A stretch of DNA of 64,000 nucleotides from Serinus canaria (Eukaryota > Chordata > Aves > Passeriformes > Fringillidae). The position numbers were made by a program, and so were the translations under genes. The stretch covers positions 11,707,219 to 11,771,218 of the forward strand of contig NC_066323.1 of the NCBI RefSeq assembly GCF_022539315.1, written 5' to 3'. The notes under the pieces were generated by a model. The model saw only the letters and a program-made list of their open reading frames with translations, had not been told where the DNA came from and did no database searches. This document shows, in pieces, positions 23,285 to 36,889 of this stretch; the stretch's first letter is position 1, and each line of letters opens with the position of its first letter.

Positions 23285-25734
23285 ATCCCAAGAGACACAT
23301 GGGGGCCACAATGAGGAGCAACTGTAATGGGACTGACCATCCTGAAAGAAACACTGGACGTGGCAAGTGGAGCTCAACCAAGGAGACAGTGCTGGGACCA
23401 GAAAAGCTGAAAACAGCTGCACTGTTGCTGCTGGGATGCAAATACCAATAATTAAAAGGATGAAATAATTCTTGTACTCCCAAAAAAGCAAAAATGCTTA
23501 GAATTTGAGATGGGAGGGTTTCTCCTTCTCTCTCATTCCGAAGGGGCCCCATCGCACTGAGCTGTAGGCTGAGGAGGAAGAAGAGGCTGAGAGGTGATGA
23601 AGGACATGCATGGACAGGAGAGGAGGATGAGGAAGGAGCAGAGAGACCCAGCAATATAAAACCCATACACAGAGCCAAAAGGATGTGGGAGCAAGGACAA
23701 GAGACAGACTTTTAAGGCAAGAGGAGAAACAGACAAATATTTATTTGTCCATAAAGTAAGTCTCCATAGCAATGAAGTGCTTCACAATCGATTTTCAAAA
23801 CAAGCCCAGCCACACTGCACGCAGGGAGAGCTGCTGGAGTGGGACATGTCACCTGCCTTCCTGGCAGCTGGCAGCCTGGCACAGGTCTGGGGGCAGGGGA
23901 CAGAGAGGGACTGTCCCTTGTGAAGCACTGGACAGCCCAATCCATGCCCTGGGGGGTGGCAGCGAGGTTATTTCTGTGCCAGGGGCAAGGTGAAAGGAGT
24001 AGGCGGATTTTCAGAGCCATGTCATGTGTTGGGACATCCCAGGGTCTGACAAGTGTGAGATGCATGAACACAGCCAGAGCTCAGCAGGCAAAGAAAAAGG
24101 ACATTCTGCCCAAATTGCTGGGAAGACAAGGGAGTTGCAGGGTGGGATGAAACTCCAGCTGCCACTCACGGAGCTGGCAATGCCACCCAAAGTGGTGGCC
24201 ACCTCGGGTGAGGAGGATGGAGCTTGTGGGCCAGTCACACCTAATATGTAGCTCTGGGGCTACAGGGCATATTGAAATCATTAGGGAGGAAGCAGCATCT
24301 CCTGGGCAGGTGCCAGGAACAGAAATGCATCCATGCTTTACAGCCAGGGCAAGTCCTGTGTGGACCACACAGGAAGGTGTAGGGGGTTCCCCACATCCTC
24401 CCACCCCAGAGGATGTGAGATGGTTGACAGGGGCTGGATCCTGAGCTCTGGCCCTCCCCTGCTGCTCATGTCATGTGAGGCTGCTGCCTGACCCCAAAAT
24501 ATCTCAGCACCAGTTTCAAGCACCTTTCCTGATGCCCATGCTTCAACAAATGCCACTGCAAATAATTTGGCTTCAACCAGCAGGGACATAAATTCCATTA
24601 TTTTGATGTCAGCTGCACAATTTGTTCCTGTAACAAGGTGTTTTAACCTCACTTCATATTCATTGTTCTGCCTGCTTTGATTTTACTGTAAATGACTGAA
24701 TTTGCTTTTGATCTGATGCCAGTGCCCCATAAATCTCAACACTTGCTGTAAGAAAGGAAAGAGCCCTCCCTGCTGTTTGGTTTGCAGGGGGTGTTGGTGA
24801 GGGGGGCTGCCAGGTCACCAGGAGGGTCTGCACAAAGATCCTGTCCCACCCGAAGTAAGGTTTGGCTCTGAGCATCCACCTGATTTTTCCAGGCAGGGAA
24901 ACAGTCTGTAAGAGGGGAAAAGGTGGCAGAGAGGAGGAGCTGCCTTTCTCTTAAAACCACAAACTTCCAGCCAGCTTCATTCAGAGATTCACAGCTCCTT
25001 TGAGGACCATGCCGGTACTCTGAGCTTGTGAGAAAACCCCAGACCAAGCACGATTTGTGTGGTTTGAGGTTTCATCATGAGCTGCTTTTAAGTGTTTCGG
25101 TTCCCAGCACCTCTTACAGAGTGTGCTGGAGGTGAAAAGGGGCAATAAAACCATCCCCCACAAAACCCACACTTAACATTTCCAAACCCAGCAGCAATTG
25201 GGGGATGGAACCTTCCATTACTGCCATTGCCCAAATTCCTCTTAACCCCTCCCCTTTTCCAGCCAGCAAATCTCCCCGTGTTTTGCTCCTCATATGCCTG
25301 TTTCTGCCCAGACTGCCTGGCAGTGCAGCCCAGTGAATTCTGAAGGTATAGCTTGCAGAAGACTCTCTTTCCTGGAGCCTGCCTTCCCTGGAAATGCCCA
25401 TTCCAGGCAAGGATTGAGGCACCAGCGCCGGCACTCACACCAGGGTGAGAATCAAACTCGTGACCAGGAGGAAGCCAGAGCCTGGCCTCCACCAAACAAT
25501 TGGCGGAAAGGGGCCATGACCTTGGCCAGCACCCTGGGGATGGGGATGGCTGCCCGTGCTGGGGATGGGCCTGCTCCTGCCCAGCTGCATCCCTGCCGGA
25601 TGCCTTACCCTGGTGCTGTCCCACATGCTCCTTCAAAGGGACCTTCCCCAGGTTCCAGCAGAGGAGCGTGGGAGCACAGGGAATTGGGGGAGTGACCGGC
25701 ATGAGGTACACAGTAGCCAGGGTGCATGGTGTGG
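23285..25734. other. non-coding stretch, no gene seen
   Basis: Frames up to 218 codons lie on opposite strands of the same DNA around 25088-25744 and match nothing. A purine-rich run is at 23560-23640. No repeat family is recognised. Confidence 0.5.
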
Positions 25735-26035
25735 TGCACAGCACCTGGTTGGCACATCACTGTGCTCAGTACATGGTGGGTGCTGCAGTGCCCAGTGCGG
25801 GGTGCTCAGTGCAGAGTGCCCACAGTGCCCAGAGCGGGGTGTCCTGGCATGGTGCCACAGTGCCCAGCCCGGTGTGTCCGGGTGCATTGCCGCAGTGCCC
25901 AGCATGGTGTCCCATTCCGGTGTGTCCCAACCTGGTGTCCCATCCCGGTGTGTCCGGGCACGGTGCCACAGTGCCTGGCACCGCAGTGCCCGTCACGCTG
26001 CCCCGTGCGAGGTGCGGTGCGTGCAGCCCGTGCTG
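25735..26035. repeat. degenerate GC-rich minisatellite
   Basis: Short units are reused in variable order: CAGTGCCCAG, GGTGTCCCAT, GGTGTGTCCGGG and GGTGCCACAGTGCC. Copies are diverged and the period is irregular (roughly 18-40 bp). The repeat explains the long open frames here, including a 240-codon plus-strand frame, because repeat units keep stops out of phase. Confidence 0.65.
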
Positions 26036-26370
26036 TGTGGGCGCAGCCTGCAGCGTGCTGACCTCTCGCTGCCTCTGGCCCTGAGTGGGGGCCAGGAAGG
26101 GAAGCGCTGCCGGTCCTGCAGCTTTCATCGGAGATCTGGAGCGCCGAAGCCTGCCCAGATCCTAATCAGTGTGGGAAAGAAACGGCAGGGCCTGCTCTCG
26201 CCCCGGCCTGCTGGAGATGCCTTTTATTTTCATAAGCTTTATCGCAGCCCACAGCCCCTGATAAAGCACCGTAAATAAACGGAAGGAGCGTGGCGGCCGG
26301 CCAGGGCCGCTCGCAGACGCACGCGCTCGCTGCCGCCCCGCTCCCCGGGGGGACGCCCCGTCACACGCCA
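25860..26370. promoter_or_regulatory. CpG-rich block, possible island
   Basis: CpGs rise well above background, with the tightest cluster at 26285-26360 (about 15 in 75 bp). An AT-rich piece at 26215-26280 with TTTATCGC, CTGATAAAG and CGTAAATAAAC sits inside it, a mix typical of an unmethylated regulatory element. The left part overlaps the minisatellite. No splice-flanked reading frame is evident. Confidence 0.4.
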
Positions 26371-29300
26371 ACTTTCAAAGCCTTCCTTTTATTTCCCTGC
26401 TCAGGGAAACCACATGGCCTTGCACTGGGGGACCAGCCAGGCAGGCAGCGCCTGCCGGCAAATTCTTGCCCTGCCCCGGCCTCCCCCGCTGACCCTGGCC
26501 TGTCGCTGGGCTGGGGTCCTGCTCCCAGCACTCAGCACGAGCCCTCATGGGGCCACAGCAGCTCAGGATGTGGCTGGACCCTGCTCTGGGACGGGGGTAG
26601 GACAGCTTTGGGATGTCACATCCTCTCTGGGTGGCAAGAAGGGGGTCACATCCCACCAAGGAGCTGAACTGTCTGCAGGTCTCAGTGACTCCCCACCAGG
26701 GTTTTCCTCCTGTTGAACTGCTGGGGTTTGACAGAAATTAACAGTTTGGAACTGCTTTATTTTTTTCTTTCTATTTTTCCTTTGCTAAGAACTTTTGGTT
26801 TTGTTTAGAAAGGTTTACATTCTTCTGAGAGTACAGAAAAACAGGATCTGGGGGGTTGTTTCCACTCTGGCTCCACAGGCTGACAAAGGGAGAAGTAAAC
26901 TCTTTTCCATTTCTGTTTGATGCTGCTGCAGGGGCAGGCAGCTGGCAGCTCCACTGGTTCTCAGCCATGGGGTGTCCAGCTTTCCTGCAGTCATATCCCC
27001 CCTTCAGCATCCTCTTCCCATTGCAGGCAAGGGCTGCGGGAGATGCATTTACTCATGTTTCGTTTTTCACTGTGGCCTTCAGTAGCTCACTTTAAGCCAT
27101 CCCTTATCCCAGCATTGGCAGAAAGCAGCTGGCTGCAGCTGGGTACCAGGATTTTGTTCCTAGGCATGCCTTCCCTTCCAGCAAGGGACAAGCTTCCTGG
27201 GACCAGTGCAGGAAGGTTTGAGTTGTTGCTGATTTTTACCCTGCCTGCACTACCATCCGTAAGAAAGGCCACCCAGCTGGTGCTGACAGCTTCCCCTGTT
27301 AAATCGATCCAATTTAAAACAGAAGTGGCTCAGACCACAGTGCTGTGAATCGAAGGTATATCAATTTGATGGCACTTCACATGTGTCACAGCTGGTGCAC
27401 TGCACTCCAGCCCAGATGTGGTGGCTGCCCACAGGTGACTGTCACCTCTGTTTGCCCAGGCACTGCAGGCTCCGTAGGGCTGCACGGGAACCTCTCCTGT
27501 CTGCATTTGCACGGTCGGCAGCACCTTCTGGGGCTGCCTCCATAGCTCCGTGCTGCACCAGGGGTGGCAGCAGGCAGCAGCAGCTCAGGGGACATCTTCC
27601 CCTGCCCCTTCTAGCAGGAGTGCGCCACAGCATGCTCCCCTCCTCCTCAGTCTCCTCCCAGCTTTTCATCCCGTTTCTCCAGTTTGCCACAATCCTTCTT
27701 CTGTCTGCAGCCCCGGCCTTTCATGGCATGCAAATTTAATAAATACTCTCTCTGTTTCTCCATGCTGGCTGTTAATGGGAGTGCTCAATGGCGGCTTTCC
27801 AGCCCCACAGTGAGCCTTTGAGAGCTGCTGTCGCAGAACTGCCCTTCGCTGCCATCCTGAGCACCCTGCCTGGCCCTGCTCCCTGTCCTGCAGCAGGGCA
27901 AGCACAGCATCCCCATCCCACAGGCACTGCTGCTCCACCATCTGCGGGTTCCTTGTACCCTGCTGCTGAAGGAAATTAAACTGGCCTGACGTATCTCACT
28001 CTTAACAAAGTTATATCAGGTATTACTCATCCCTGTGCTAACTTCCAGATGCTCAGAAAACTGCTTTGGATTATTCATGCCAGCATTTTTCTGGGATGGG
28101 AAGTGGTTTGTAGCTCCCCACTCCTTTTCCCCTCAGTTAGATGGGTACTGTGGCTGATGGTCTCAGGCTACTAAGAGAAGATCTTCCCAGGCACCGATGG
28201 CTCTGAGATCCCTGCACAGAGTTTGATCCTAGTTTAATCCTAAAATGGATCATCCAGTCTAAAAAAACTAAATGCACCACATAACATTTTATAGTAAAAA
28301 ATACTGAGGGGTTGTTTCTCCTACTTCCATGCTACTTTTGTCTCTGATAAAGAGGCATATGGCAGAGGGACTGAAGTCTCCAATTATTACAAATGAGAAC
28401 TACTTTTTTTCCTCCAGGCTCATGGGAAAAGAAATGTTTACAAAGACAAACACCCTGACTTTCTGCAACTGTTTCCACTCTTGGAAGAACATCCCTTCTT
28501 GTCAATAGGAATGCTTTTCTGTTGGATGTTCCAGTTATGCTCCATACATCTTTCAGGCAAGGATCTTTCAGATGTTCTGCTCTTCCTTCTGTAATGTCTT
28601 GGCTCTGGGTCTTGGCTCTGCCAAAAGTGAAGGAGTCTGAGGGCTCTTGGGGACTTGGAGGGTTCAATGGGACAGCAGAGGAAAACATCCAGAATTAAGA
28701 CAATATTTATGAGACTCCTTAGAAGGAACATTCAAAAGCTGGTGGTTTCTCACCCCAGAATCCTCCTGGGGCTGAGCTTCATGGGGTGCTGGTCCCCCTT
28801 TCAGGGATGGTACCTGCATGTGCACAGCATGAGCCACATCCTCACCCTGGATCCCAAAGGGTTTCAGCTCCTCCAGGAGGTCTCCAATCACAAGAGAAGC
28901 AAAGGCCTTTCTCCAAAGCCCTGCCTGTCTGAGAGCCTTCAGGGATGCTCCACCGGTATATGGCATCGGCCATGTGACCAAAGAGGGTTTTTGAATTTTC
29001 CTCCCTGGGATTTTATTCTTTAAGGTGATGGCAATGAGAAAACCCCCTTTGCACCCTTCCCCCAGCTCAAAGCATCCTTTATAAAAATAAAGTGCCCAAA
29101 ATAGCCCTAGACAGTGCTTGACATTTGCCAGACAGCTGCTCTCAAGAGTGCTACAAAGGTTATGGATTGCTCTCTGCTTCTCTCCTCCTCCCACCCCACT
29201 ACTGCCTGTGTGAACCTTGGACCAGGGCCAGGTTTGATGGGAGTCTCATGGTTTAAAAAAAACAGATTTGAGAGGGAGACAGGATGCAGGGATGTGTTTG

Positions 29301-30169
29301 TGTGTCGCTGCCTCCTGTCCTGACAGGCAGCTCAGAGCAGAGCTGGGGTGACTTCTGCAAGGGGAGCTGCAAACCCTTGTGTGAGCTGTGCCTATGGGCT
29401 GGAAGGATGCTGCCACAGCAGCTTGGTGTCCACAGTGCAGGATTCTCCCCACCTGTGTGATGTGGTGAGCACCATTGCTTGGTCCTCTAGGTGTGAAAGC
29501 ACAAAGAGAGGGGCTGCCCCAGGGTGTGCACCTCACCTTCTGCAGCCAGGAATGGGGTCACACCTGACTGCAGGATCACAGCCAGTCCTAATGGGTCCCC
29601 AGTGGTCAGCCCAAGAGGCCAGGGGTGCCTGGGAAAGTCATGGTTTGGAGGAAGACCTGGGAGTCCACTTGGGTCCAAGCCCCAGCTCAGGGCTAAGGAG
29701 TCTGAGGAAGAAGCAATCAGGACGGGAGAGCTGCAAGGATGCAGTGATCAGTGCTGAAATTGGCACCTGGAGGACAATGTGGGGACACAAGGAGAGACCA
29801 AGAAAGGGCCTGGCTAGGCAAGCCCTGAAATGAGAGGCAAAAGGGGTCCAGCTTAGCAAAGAGAAGTTTGAAAGATAATTGAAGCACCTGCAAGAGTCAG
29901 GGAGGTCCTTCATTCCAAAAGGGGCAGTGGTTCTGTGCAGCCAGGGGGTTTGTCATCTTTCCTGGGAGCACCTAAGAAGAGTTGCAGCTGGAGACAGGAC
30001 ACTGTCTATGGCCAAGAGGGGACCTGAAATTACACAGGACAACCCCTTCCCATAGGGGTTGGCCAGCGTATCTCAAACAAGGACAAGGTCTCATTGTGGA
30101 GTGGGAGGAACACTCCTTCTGTGCAGCTGGTGTTCTCTGCAGGGAACATAACGTTGGGGCCTGAAAAGT
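26371..30169. other. non-coding stretch, no gene seen
   Basis: Frames up to 176 codons overlap on both strands without family resemblance. Sequence from 27985 to 28330 is AT-richer. I see no repeat that I can name. Confidence 0.5.
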
Positions 30170-30445
30170 GAAAGATAAAGGCAAGAACTTTTAAGTTGAA
30201 TACATAGAGAAGTACTTGAAGTCTGTTATCTTAATCAAAATGAGAAGACTGCAGCAGCAAGGCATGACCCAGTTTTGTTATCTAGTAACCAAATAAATAT
30301 ATGCATGCATATTAAGCAAAAGAATCAACAGCTTTTAAATAGAAAAAAGCATGTACACAGGAAGGAAATTGATCAAATTGAGCATCTTTGAAACGTTAAG
30401 TGCAGTAAAAAACTGATTTATACTAAATAAGTTAGGAGTAGAGGC
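30170..30445. promoter_or_regulatory. AT-rich block, nature uncertain
   Basis: Almost free of open frames and contains the 14-bp palindrome ATATGCATGCATAT at 30299-30312. It could be a regulatory element or an old transposon remnant. Nothing decides between them. Confidence 0.2.
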
Positions 30446-33199
30446 CTCAAAGAACTTCTAAGTCCCAGCAGCTTGACCAGATTGTGCTGTGCTGCACTGG
30501 AGGCAGGGTAAAGGGCAGGATCACAGTCAGCTGGATCCATAACATTACCAAATTTGGGAGATTTCAAATACTGGGAGGTCTTCAGGTTTGGGTCTGTTTT
30601 CCCTTACCACAATTGTGGGGCTCACACCTGCTCAGGGCAGGGTTGTCCCTGCTCCCTAGCCAGCCCTCAGGGCTCTGCAGTGGCTGAGGGATGAGGATGG
30701 GGGGATGCAAGAGAAGCCATCTAAGGGAGCTGGTGGCTCTGGCACAGCCACACAGCCCAGAGGAGCTTCTCGGACAGCCTGGGTTGATTGTGGGGTTTTG
30801 TTTGTTTGTTTGTTTTTTCCTCCCACTTTTATGTTTACAGCCAGTAAGGATTCCAAGGAAGCGCATTTCTGGCTCAGGCCATGCTGCCAGTTTTCTGCAG
30901 GATCTGTCTCATTTTCTGGGACGTGAGACTATTTTAAGGACTCTTCAGGTCTCCAAGAAAAGTAACTTCCAAGATGTTTTTCAGTGCCTGTTCCTCCAGC
31001 CCGCACACTGATTTGTCCCTGCAGTTCCACCACCCAACAACTTTGATGTCTAGGAGTCTGCAGGGCTCACCTCTGAAGCATTTCCCATCACATGTCTGGC
31101 TGTTTATACCTTCGAGGCATGCAGCCACCCTTTTCTGTTTAAGGACTGTCTTGACCACATCAGTAGAGTGAGAATTTCTAAAAATAGATGAACTGGCAAA
31201 CTTCTCAATCTGGAAAATGACACGCTTTTGAAATCTCTGGAAAAGAATGGATTCCTTAAAGTATAGTTTACAAATACTGATTTCATTATTTATGGTAGCT
31301 GTAAAGCACAGTGCATTCAGAAAGCATCGTCCCATTGAAGAAGTGTGTTACTCATTACCACAGCTTTAGCATTCCAGCATGTTCCTCCACAGAAATGTAG
31401 CCAAGAGAACAAGCTGGAGGCATACACAGGGGCAGCCTGGGGGGAAGCTGCTTCTCATTTCATGTTGGAAAGGGGCTGTGAGTAGGAGAAGGGGAGACTC
31501 AGGGGGAGCACAGGAGCCTATGTTAGAGTCTCTGGCAATACCAGACCAAGAGGGTAAGGCAAAGAAATTAAATAGTAGCAAATTCACAGTTGGACAGGGA
31601 AGGAAACAGATTATTAAGAAGTGAAAACTCAGCCCAAGACACCAGTGAGCCAAGGCTGGAAACTGGGTATTAGAGTGGTGCTTCTCTGGCTAAGGTGCTG
31701 GGCACTGAAGGTTAGGCATAAACCCCACAAGTCTTGGAAAGAAACACCAATGTGAAAAGTGCACAGGTGAGCTCAGATGGGTGGTTTTCCTTCACGCTTT
31801 TTCCCTCAGCAGCCTCTCCTCCCATACCTCCTCACTACACCCAAAATTTCACATATTCTTTGCTGTTGTTCCTTCTGTATTTAGCTTAAGCACCACAATC
31901 TCTGGCATTTCTTTTCCTGACGTGGTGTTCTGGACAGAGACTAACTCTCCTCTAAGTCTTTTGAAAAGCATACAGATTTCCCAGGAATCTTTCTCAGGAT
32001 CCCAGGATTTAAATTTCTCTGGGATCATTGTTTTCACCCTCCCACTATGTTGTCCCTCACTCACTCCACTTTTTTCATTCCTAAAGCCACTGGTAGCCAG
32101 GGGAACATGTTCCTTTTTATGCCAGCTGTCCTGCTCTTATTGTTTCTTTTAAAAGATTTATTGCATCGTTGCTCTCTGCTCCTCTTACTATTTCCACTGG
32201 TGTATTTGTAGACAGAGGGAAGCATTGCAAGACTGCCTGCACCTGTTCCTCTGAACCCTCCTTCTCCTCTGCATCTTGCCCTTCTGTGAAACCCTCCTGC
32301 AGGAATTCCATGCTAGGCTTGTGTTTCACCCTTGAGTCGTACCTTTGGAGCTCTGAGACCATGCTCTGAAGTCTTGGCACTGCAGAAGCAAGAGGTTTCT
32401 CAGGAATGTTCTATAAGGGTTTGGGTCTGCTTCAACTGTTACAGCCATGTATAGATGTGTGAGTGTATGTGTGTATATATATATGGGAAATTTCTGGCAT
32501 CCCACCACAATGGCAAGCTACAGGAGGGTAATTTCTTGGCACTGAGGGCAGTGCATCCAGCCCCTCTGACAGTGCTGGTCCTCAGCGGGACCCTGCTCTG
32601 GCTGCTCCTCCTGAGCACCCACAGGCACTTGCTTTGGGAATGCTGCACCCGTCAGTTTGGTACCAAGGGGATGCTGAACATCCTAAGTCCTTGTCCAGAT
32701 GTCTGTGCCAGTGTCATTTGCATAGTGGTGGCTAGGATGGAGACATCTGGAATTTTGCTGTTCCTCCTTCAATGCATGTTCACTGGGACGTACATGAACC
32801 CCATCCGTGGTGCACTGCTGTACAGCTGTTCCTCCCACATGCTGCAAAATTCCCTGCCATCAGAACATGCTCCCCCTAAAACCTTACAGGCTGCTGCCTC
32901 CCAAGGTCAGTGCAGCTGGGCACATGTCTGCCCCTGGCTCTCACCTGGCCAATCACACCACGAGGCACACACCATCCTTCAAGACAGCTGCACTCAGATA
33001 TGTCACCTGTGAGACTCAGCAATGCACTGGGCAGCTCTGAAATCCCCTGCAAGCACCAGCACCCACCCACACTGCCAGAGGCAGCAGATAAGCACTTGCC
33101 AGCGAATGGAGTTCGCACACATTTAGGTCCCATTCTCAGGTTGTTCTTGGCTCATCTCCCCAGGGCTGGGTACTGCCCAGGGAGGTCAGCAGCTCTCCT
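30446..33199. other. non-coding stretch with weak minus-strand frames
   Basis: GTTT repeats occur at 30796-30818. Two minus-strand frames (31849-32064 and 32117-32380) lie in tandem in different phases. The upstream one follows a polypyrimidine-CAG that resembles a splice acceptor, but neither matches a family. A mixed TG/TA repeat is at 32455-32484. A plus-strand frame of 185 codons (32455-33012) starts inside that repeat and is probably chance. Confidence 0.45.
32455..32484. repeat. TG/TA microsatellite
   Basis: Alternating purine-pyrimidine run passing from TG to TA steps, potentially Z-DNA forming and length-variable. Confidence 0.8.
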
Positions 33200-36100
33200 G
33201 AAGCAAGGAGTTAGAGGCATGCTGTAATTATTTGTTCTGTGATGTATTTATAACTTTTACATCTATGTGACATTTTATGGCCAGGCATTACAAGAGACAA
33301 CTGCTTTCCATTACTTATGGCCATGAGCTCTCATTCACAGCTATTTTTCCTTCCTGTGACATCAAGTTGTCATGGCACAGTGGGGCCCAGTGCTGGCCTC
33401 ACTGGCACAACCCAGGATTCCACCAGGAGCTGAACAAACAGATTGCCACCATGAAGTGATGGACCTCAACTTCAGTCAGACCCTGGGTCAAAGACTTGCT
33501 TTTCCAGGGTGAATCTTCTGGCAGTAAACCCCCATTCCACAGTGGCCTACTGCTGCAGCAGTCCCATGTGATGTCTCACAGAATGAGATGTCAGGAGACA
33601 GAAGAACCTTGTTTGTCCTCTTTGTGACAAAAGACAGTGAATTTTAGAATGTCCCAGGGAGGGTGGATGTGCTCAGCTCCCTGAAGTAGGAGCCACATGT
33701 AGCAATCCCCTGCCTGCACCCCCCCACGCCTGTCTTTGGTGTCAGCCGCCAAGTTGGCATCCCTTGTCCATGCCTCAGCTGACACAGGGACAGTGAGGAC
33801 TTTGCACCATCTGGGCATGGGGAAAGTGTGACCAGGGGACAAATGTCACCTTTATGCTGATGGCACCAGACCTGAAGCACACAGATGGCTCCTCCAGCAG
33901 CCCTGGCATGGCTCTGGAGGGAGTAAGAGAACACCAACACACTGCAGCCAGCTCCTGACACTGAGCCCTCCTTTCTCCTCCTGACAGAAATGTTCCAGCC
34001 TGCAGTCCCACTGCGGCCAGGGCCAGGGGCAGATGTCTCACTCCAGTTGCATCCTGCAGAGCACTAGAACAGCAACACTCCTGCTCTGCTTCCAGGCACT
34101 GTGACCCTAAAAAAAGCCCCACCTGCCTCCTCATGCAACTTCACGTCTGCATGCTTCAAGCATACAAAAGGTTTTACAGGGGCAGTTGCATGCTGCATGA
34201 AGATGTGTAAGTGGATTGGTGACTCCTGTCTTGGAAAAGCTGGACTCCAATTACTTTTGGTCTGGCTGACACATCTGTGGCCAGATGGAATGAGCATCCC
34301 TTTCTTCCCTCTCTCCAGCCTCTCTCATCTCTGGTGCCTTTCAAATACCATGCTCATTCCTGGATGCCTCAGAGATACTGGTTACCCCTGCCTGGATTTG
34401 ATCTGTGTCCATGTTTGAGCTGGTATCCAGCATTTCCCTCCAGTGTGCTATCATGGTGATACCTGGAGACAGTCTCACTGCTGGAACAGTGTTCAGTCCT
34501 GCTGGGTTGCAGCCCAGTGGTGTCCCCAGGAGGTCCAGAGCCATGCACAGTCCAGGTGCTGCAAGGGATTGTCACGCAGACAGAGGGACATCTTTGATCA
34601 TGAGGCATCTTCCCACCTCCTGGGGCCACGCTGATGTTCGGGCTCTGATATGCCCACATACTTTACAAGATGACACATATGCACATTTGCATCTTCTCCC
34701 TTTGCTCTGACAAATTGCTTTGCATTAAAGTTGCTTCTCATGGCTCCTCCTGTCCCCCTGTCACCCTGGGGTGGGGGCATCTGCACTCCTGAGACACAGC
34801 TAACCCAGGAAAGACAAGGAAAGACAGGTTATAAAATAAAAAGGGGCTTTCTCGAGCTCAACTCACAGAGCCTGTCACCCACCAGCAGCTGCAGACAAAG
34901 CACTGTGAGAAAAAGGAGTGAGCTGAGAGCCCCGTTGCAGCTCTGGGCAGCCGGCAGCTGCTGTGCAGGAAGGATGGAGCAGCAGCCTGGGGATTAGAGG
35001 ATACAGGCAAGGGGGGAGCCAGGGCCCCTGGTTTGGTGTGGGAGCCAAACCGGCCACCAAACCTGCTCCCAAAGCCCCTGGCGTGAGGATGCTGGCCCAG
35101 AGGCTCTGCAGCTTTGGCTGTGGTGGCAGAGATGAGACAAGGAGGCTGTCAGTAAATCACCCTGCTGTTCTGGCCCATGCCACTCCTCCCAGCACAGGGA
35201 TGGACACCAGCTGGTCCCGGGGGTACAGCCCTGCCACTGCGTCCTGGGCACTCAACACAGAGGGGAAGAGGGCTCCTGGCACTGGGGGTTTGCTCTCCCA
35301 CACCTCACACCCACTTCCAGTCCCTTATCTGAAGGGTGTGAGGTCTCCACCATCCCCATCTCGGCCATCTCCTGTGCTCCTCTGGGAGAGGGGGGGGAGG
35401 GCTTTGGCTGCAAGAAGTTTCTTCCTGCAGCTTATGGGAGCAGGGCTTGGGGCCAGCATAGGGAAAAAGAGGGGAAATCTTTTCTCTTTGGAGGAGCGCT
35501 GCTGATGGGTGATTAATTGCCATGGCCAGACCACTGGGCTTGTGCCATCTGATAAGAGGCCTTCTGACAAAACAGACCTGTTGCTGGGGAATTCATCATG
35601 CCTCACTCAGCAGCCATCAGATAAGAACAGGGCTGGATCCCTCCCATTCATCCTCTTCATTCCCTCTTCTCCACCCTCTCCTTTCACCCTGTTTGCCAGA
35701 GCGTTTCATTCTCAGAAGTGAACTCAGAAGGCACAAGAACTTTCTGCCATGTGTGGGGGAAAGAGCCAAGACTAGCCCTTTTTTAGGGTCTAGGGGCAGG
35801 AGGTTTCAGTCTTGCACTTTTTATTAGTCCCCTTAGAGGATCTTGTGCAATTTCTTCTCTCCTTTGATGAAAATCACCTAGTTTTAAACCAAGGGGTCAC
35901 ACTTATAGGAAAAATGCATCTTTGGGGGTGACAATGTCCAACCACACACTTTTCATGTGTGGTTTTGAGTCAAACTCTGTCTATCTTGTGGGGTCTCACC
36001 CAAAAGTTGGACTTGTCACGTTTTAGTTAGGGACTACTTTTTCAGCTGCTAGAGGAAGGAGGCAGTTTTTGGGAGGCTGGATTGCTGTGGACACCACTGG

Positions 36101-36889
36101 CACAAGGCTGCACATGTGTGTCTGTGCAAGCCAGGTCCCCCCCATGGGGGATAGATGCAATCCCTGACCAATTGCACTGGAAAAACCTTTTCCACTCAGA
36201 GGGTCTTGGGAAGGGAGCCTGGGAGGCTTTGAGGTTATCCCGTGGGGAGCAGGGAGGGGCTGCCTGGGCTGCTGAACTGGTGCTAGGCTGGGCTGTGAGC
36301 ATGTGTAGCTCTGATGGCACTCGGGGCTTCACTGTCCTTTCAGCCTCTTCCCTCTCCCAGCACAGAGCAGGATCCCCAGCCCCTCACCCCGACATCACTG
36401 CCCTGGTGGCCCAAAAGACCCCGATTTGCAGCAAACCTAATCCTATAGACACACACTAACAAATACATATCTTGTCATGGAACTGGGATTTATCACGCCA
36501 CTTAATGCAGTCAGAGATCTCCAGCAGCCCTGGGGTCACATTTTGCTCTGTTGCAAAGATGGGGAAAGGGGGTGGAACCCAGCTAGGGCAGGCACCATCC
36601 AGGCTGTGCCACCACGGGCCATGCATGAGCCCCAGGCCGGGGCACTTCCCACACCTCATCTTCAAAAAGGCTTTTGCAAGCAATGTCCTGGAGCAGATTG
36701 AATTAGAGCCCAATAAAGCAGTGGTAATTTGCAAACTGGAAATGCTCCAGAGAGCCCAGGACTAATTATTAAAGTCTTCCTCCTGCCCTGCCTTCCCCTG
36801 GAGGTATCTGGTTGAAGGTAGCCAAGCACTAGCCCAGTTGTCCTGGCTTTCCTTCCACGCCCCACTCCCATGCTTGCCGTCATTCTCAA
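33200..36889. other. non-coding stretch, no gene seen
   Basis: The first 150 bases are AT-rich with ATTTATAACTTTTAC. The rest is ordinary mixed sequence with chance frames up to 180 codons. A G8 run lies near 35389 and a 12-bp palindrome CCCCCATGGGGG at 36139-36150. Confidence 0.5.

Noticed and set aside
25500..26278. 194- and 240-codon plus-strand frames
   Set aside because: They lie over the degenerate minisatellite, whose units keep stops out of frame. The residues are Cys/Val/Ser-rich repeats with no family.
29920..29960. CAGTGGTTCT resembling a hAT transposon end
   Set aside because: Only ten bases match, and no matching inverted end or 8-bp target duplication was found.
32455..33012. 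185-codon plus-strand frame
   Set aside because: It starts inside the TG/TA microsatellite and shows no domain or splice context.
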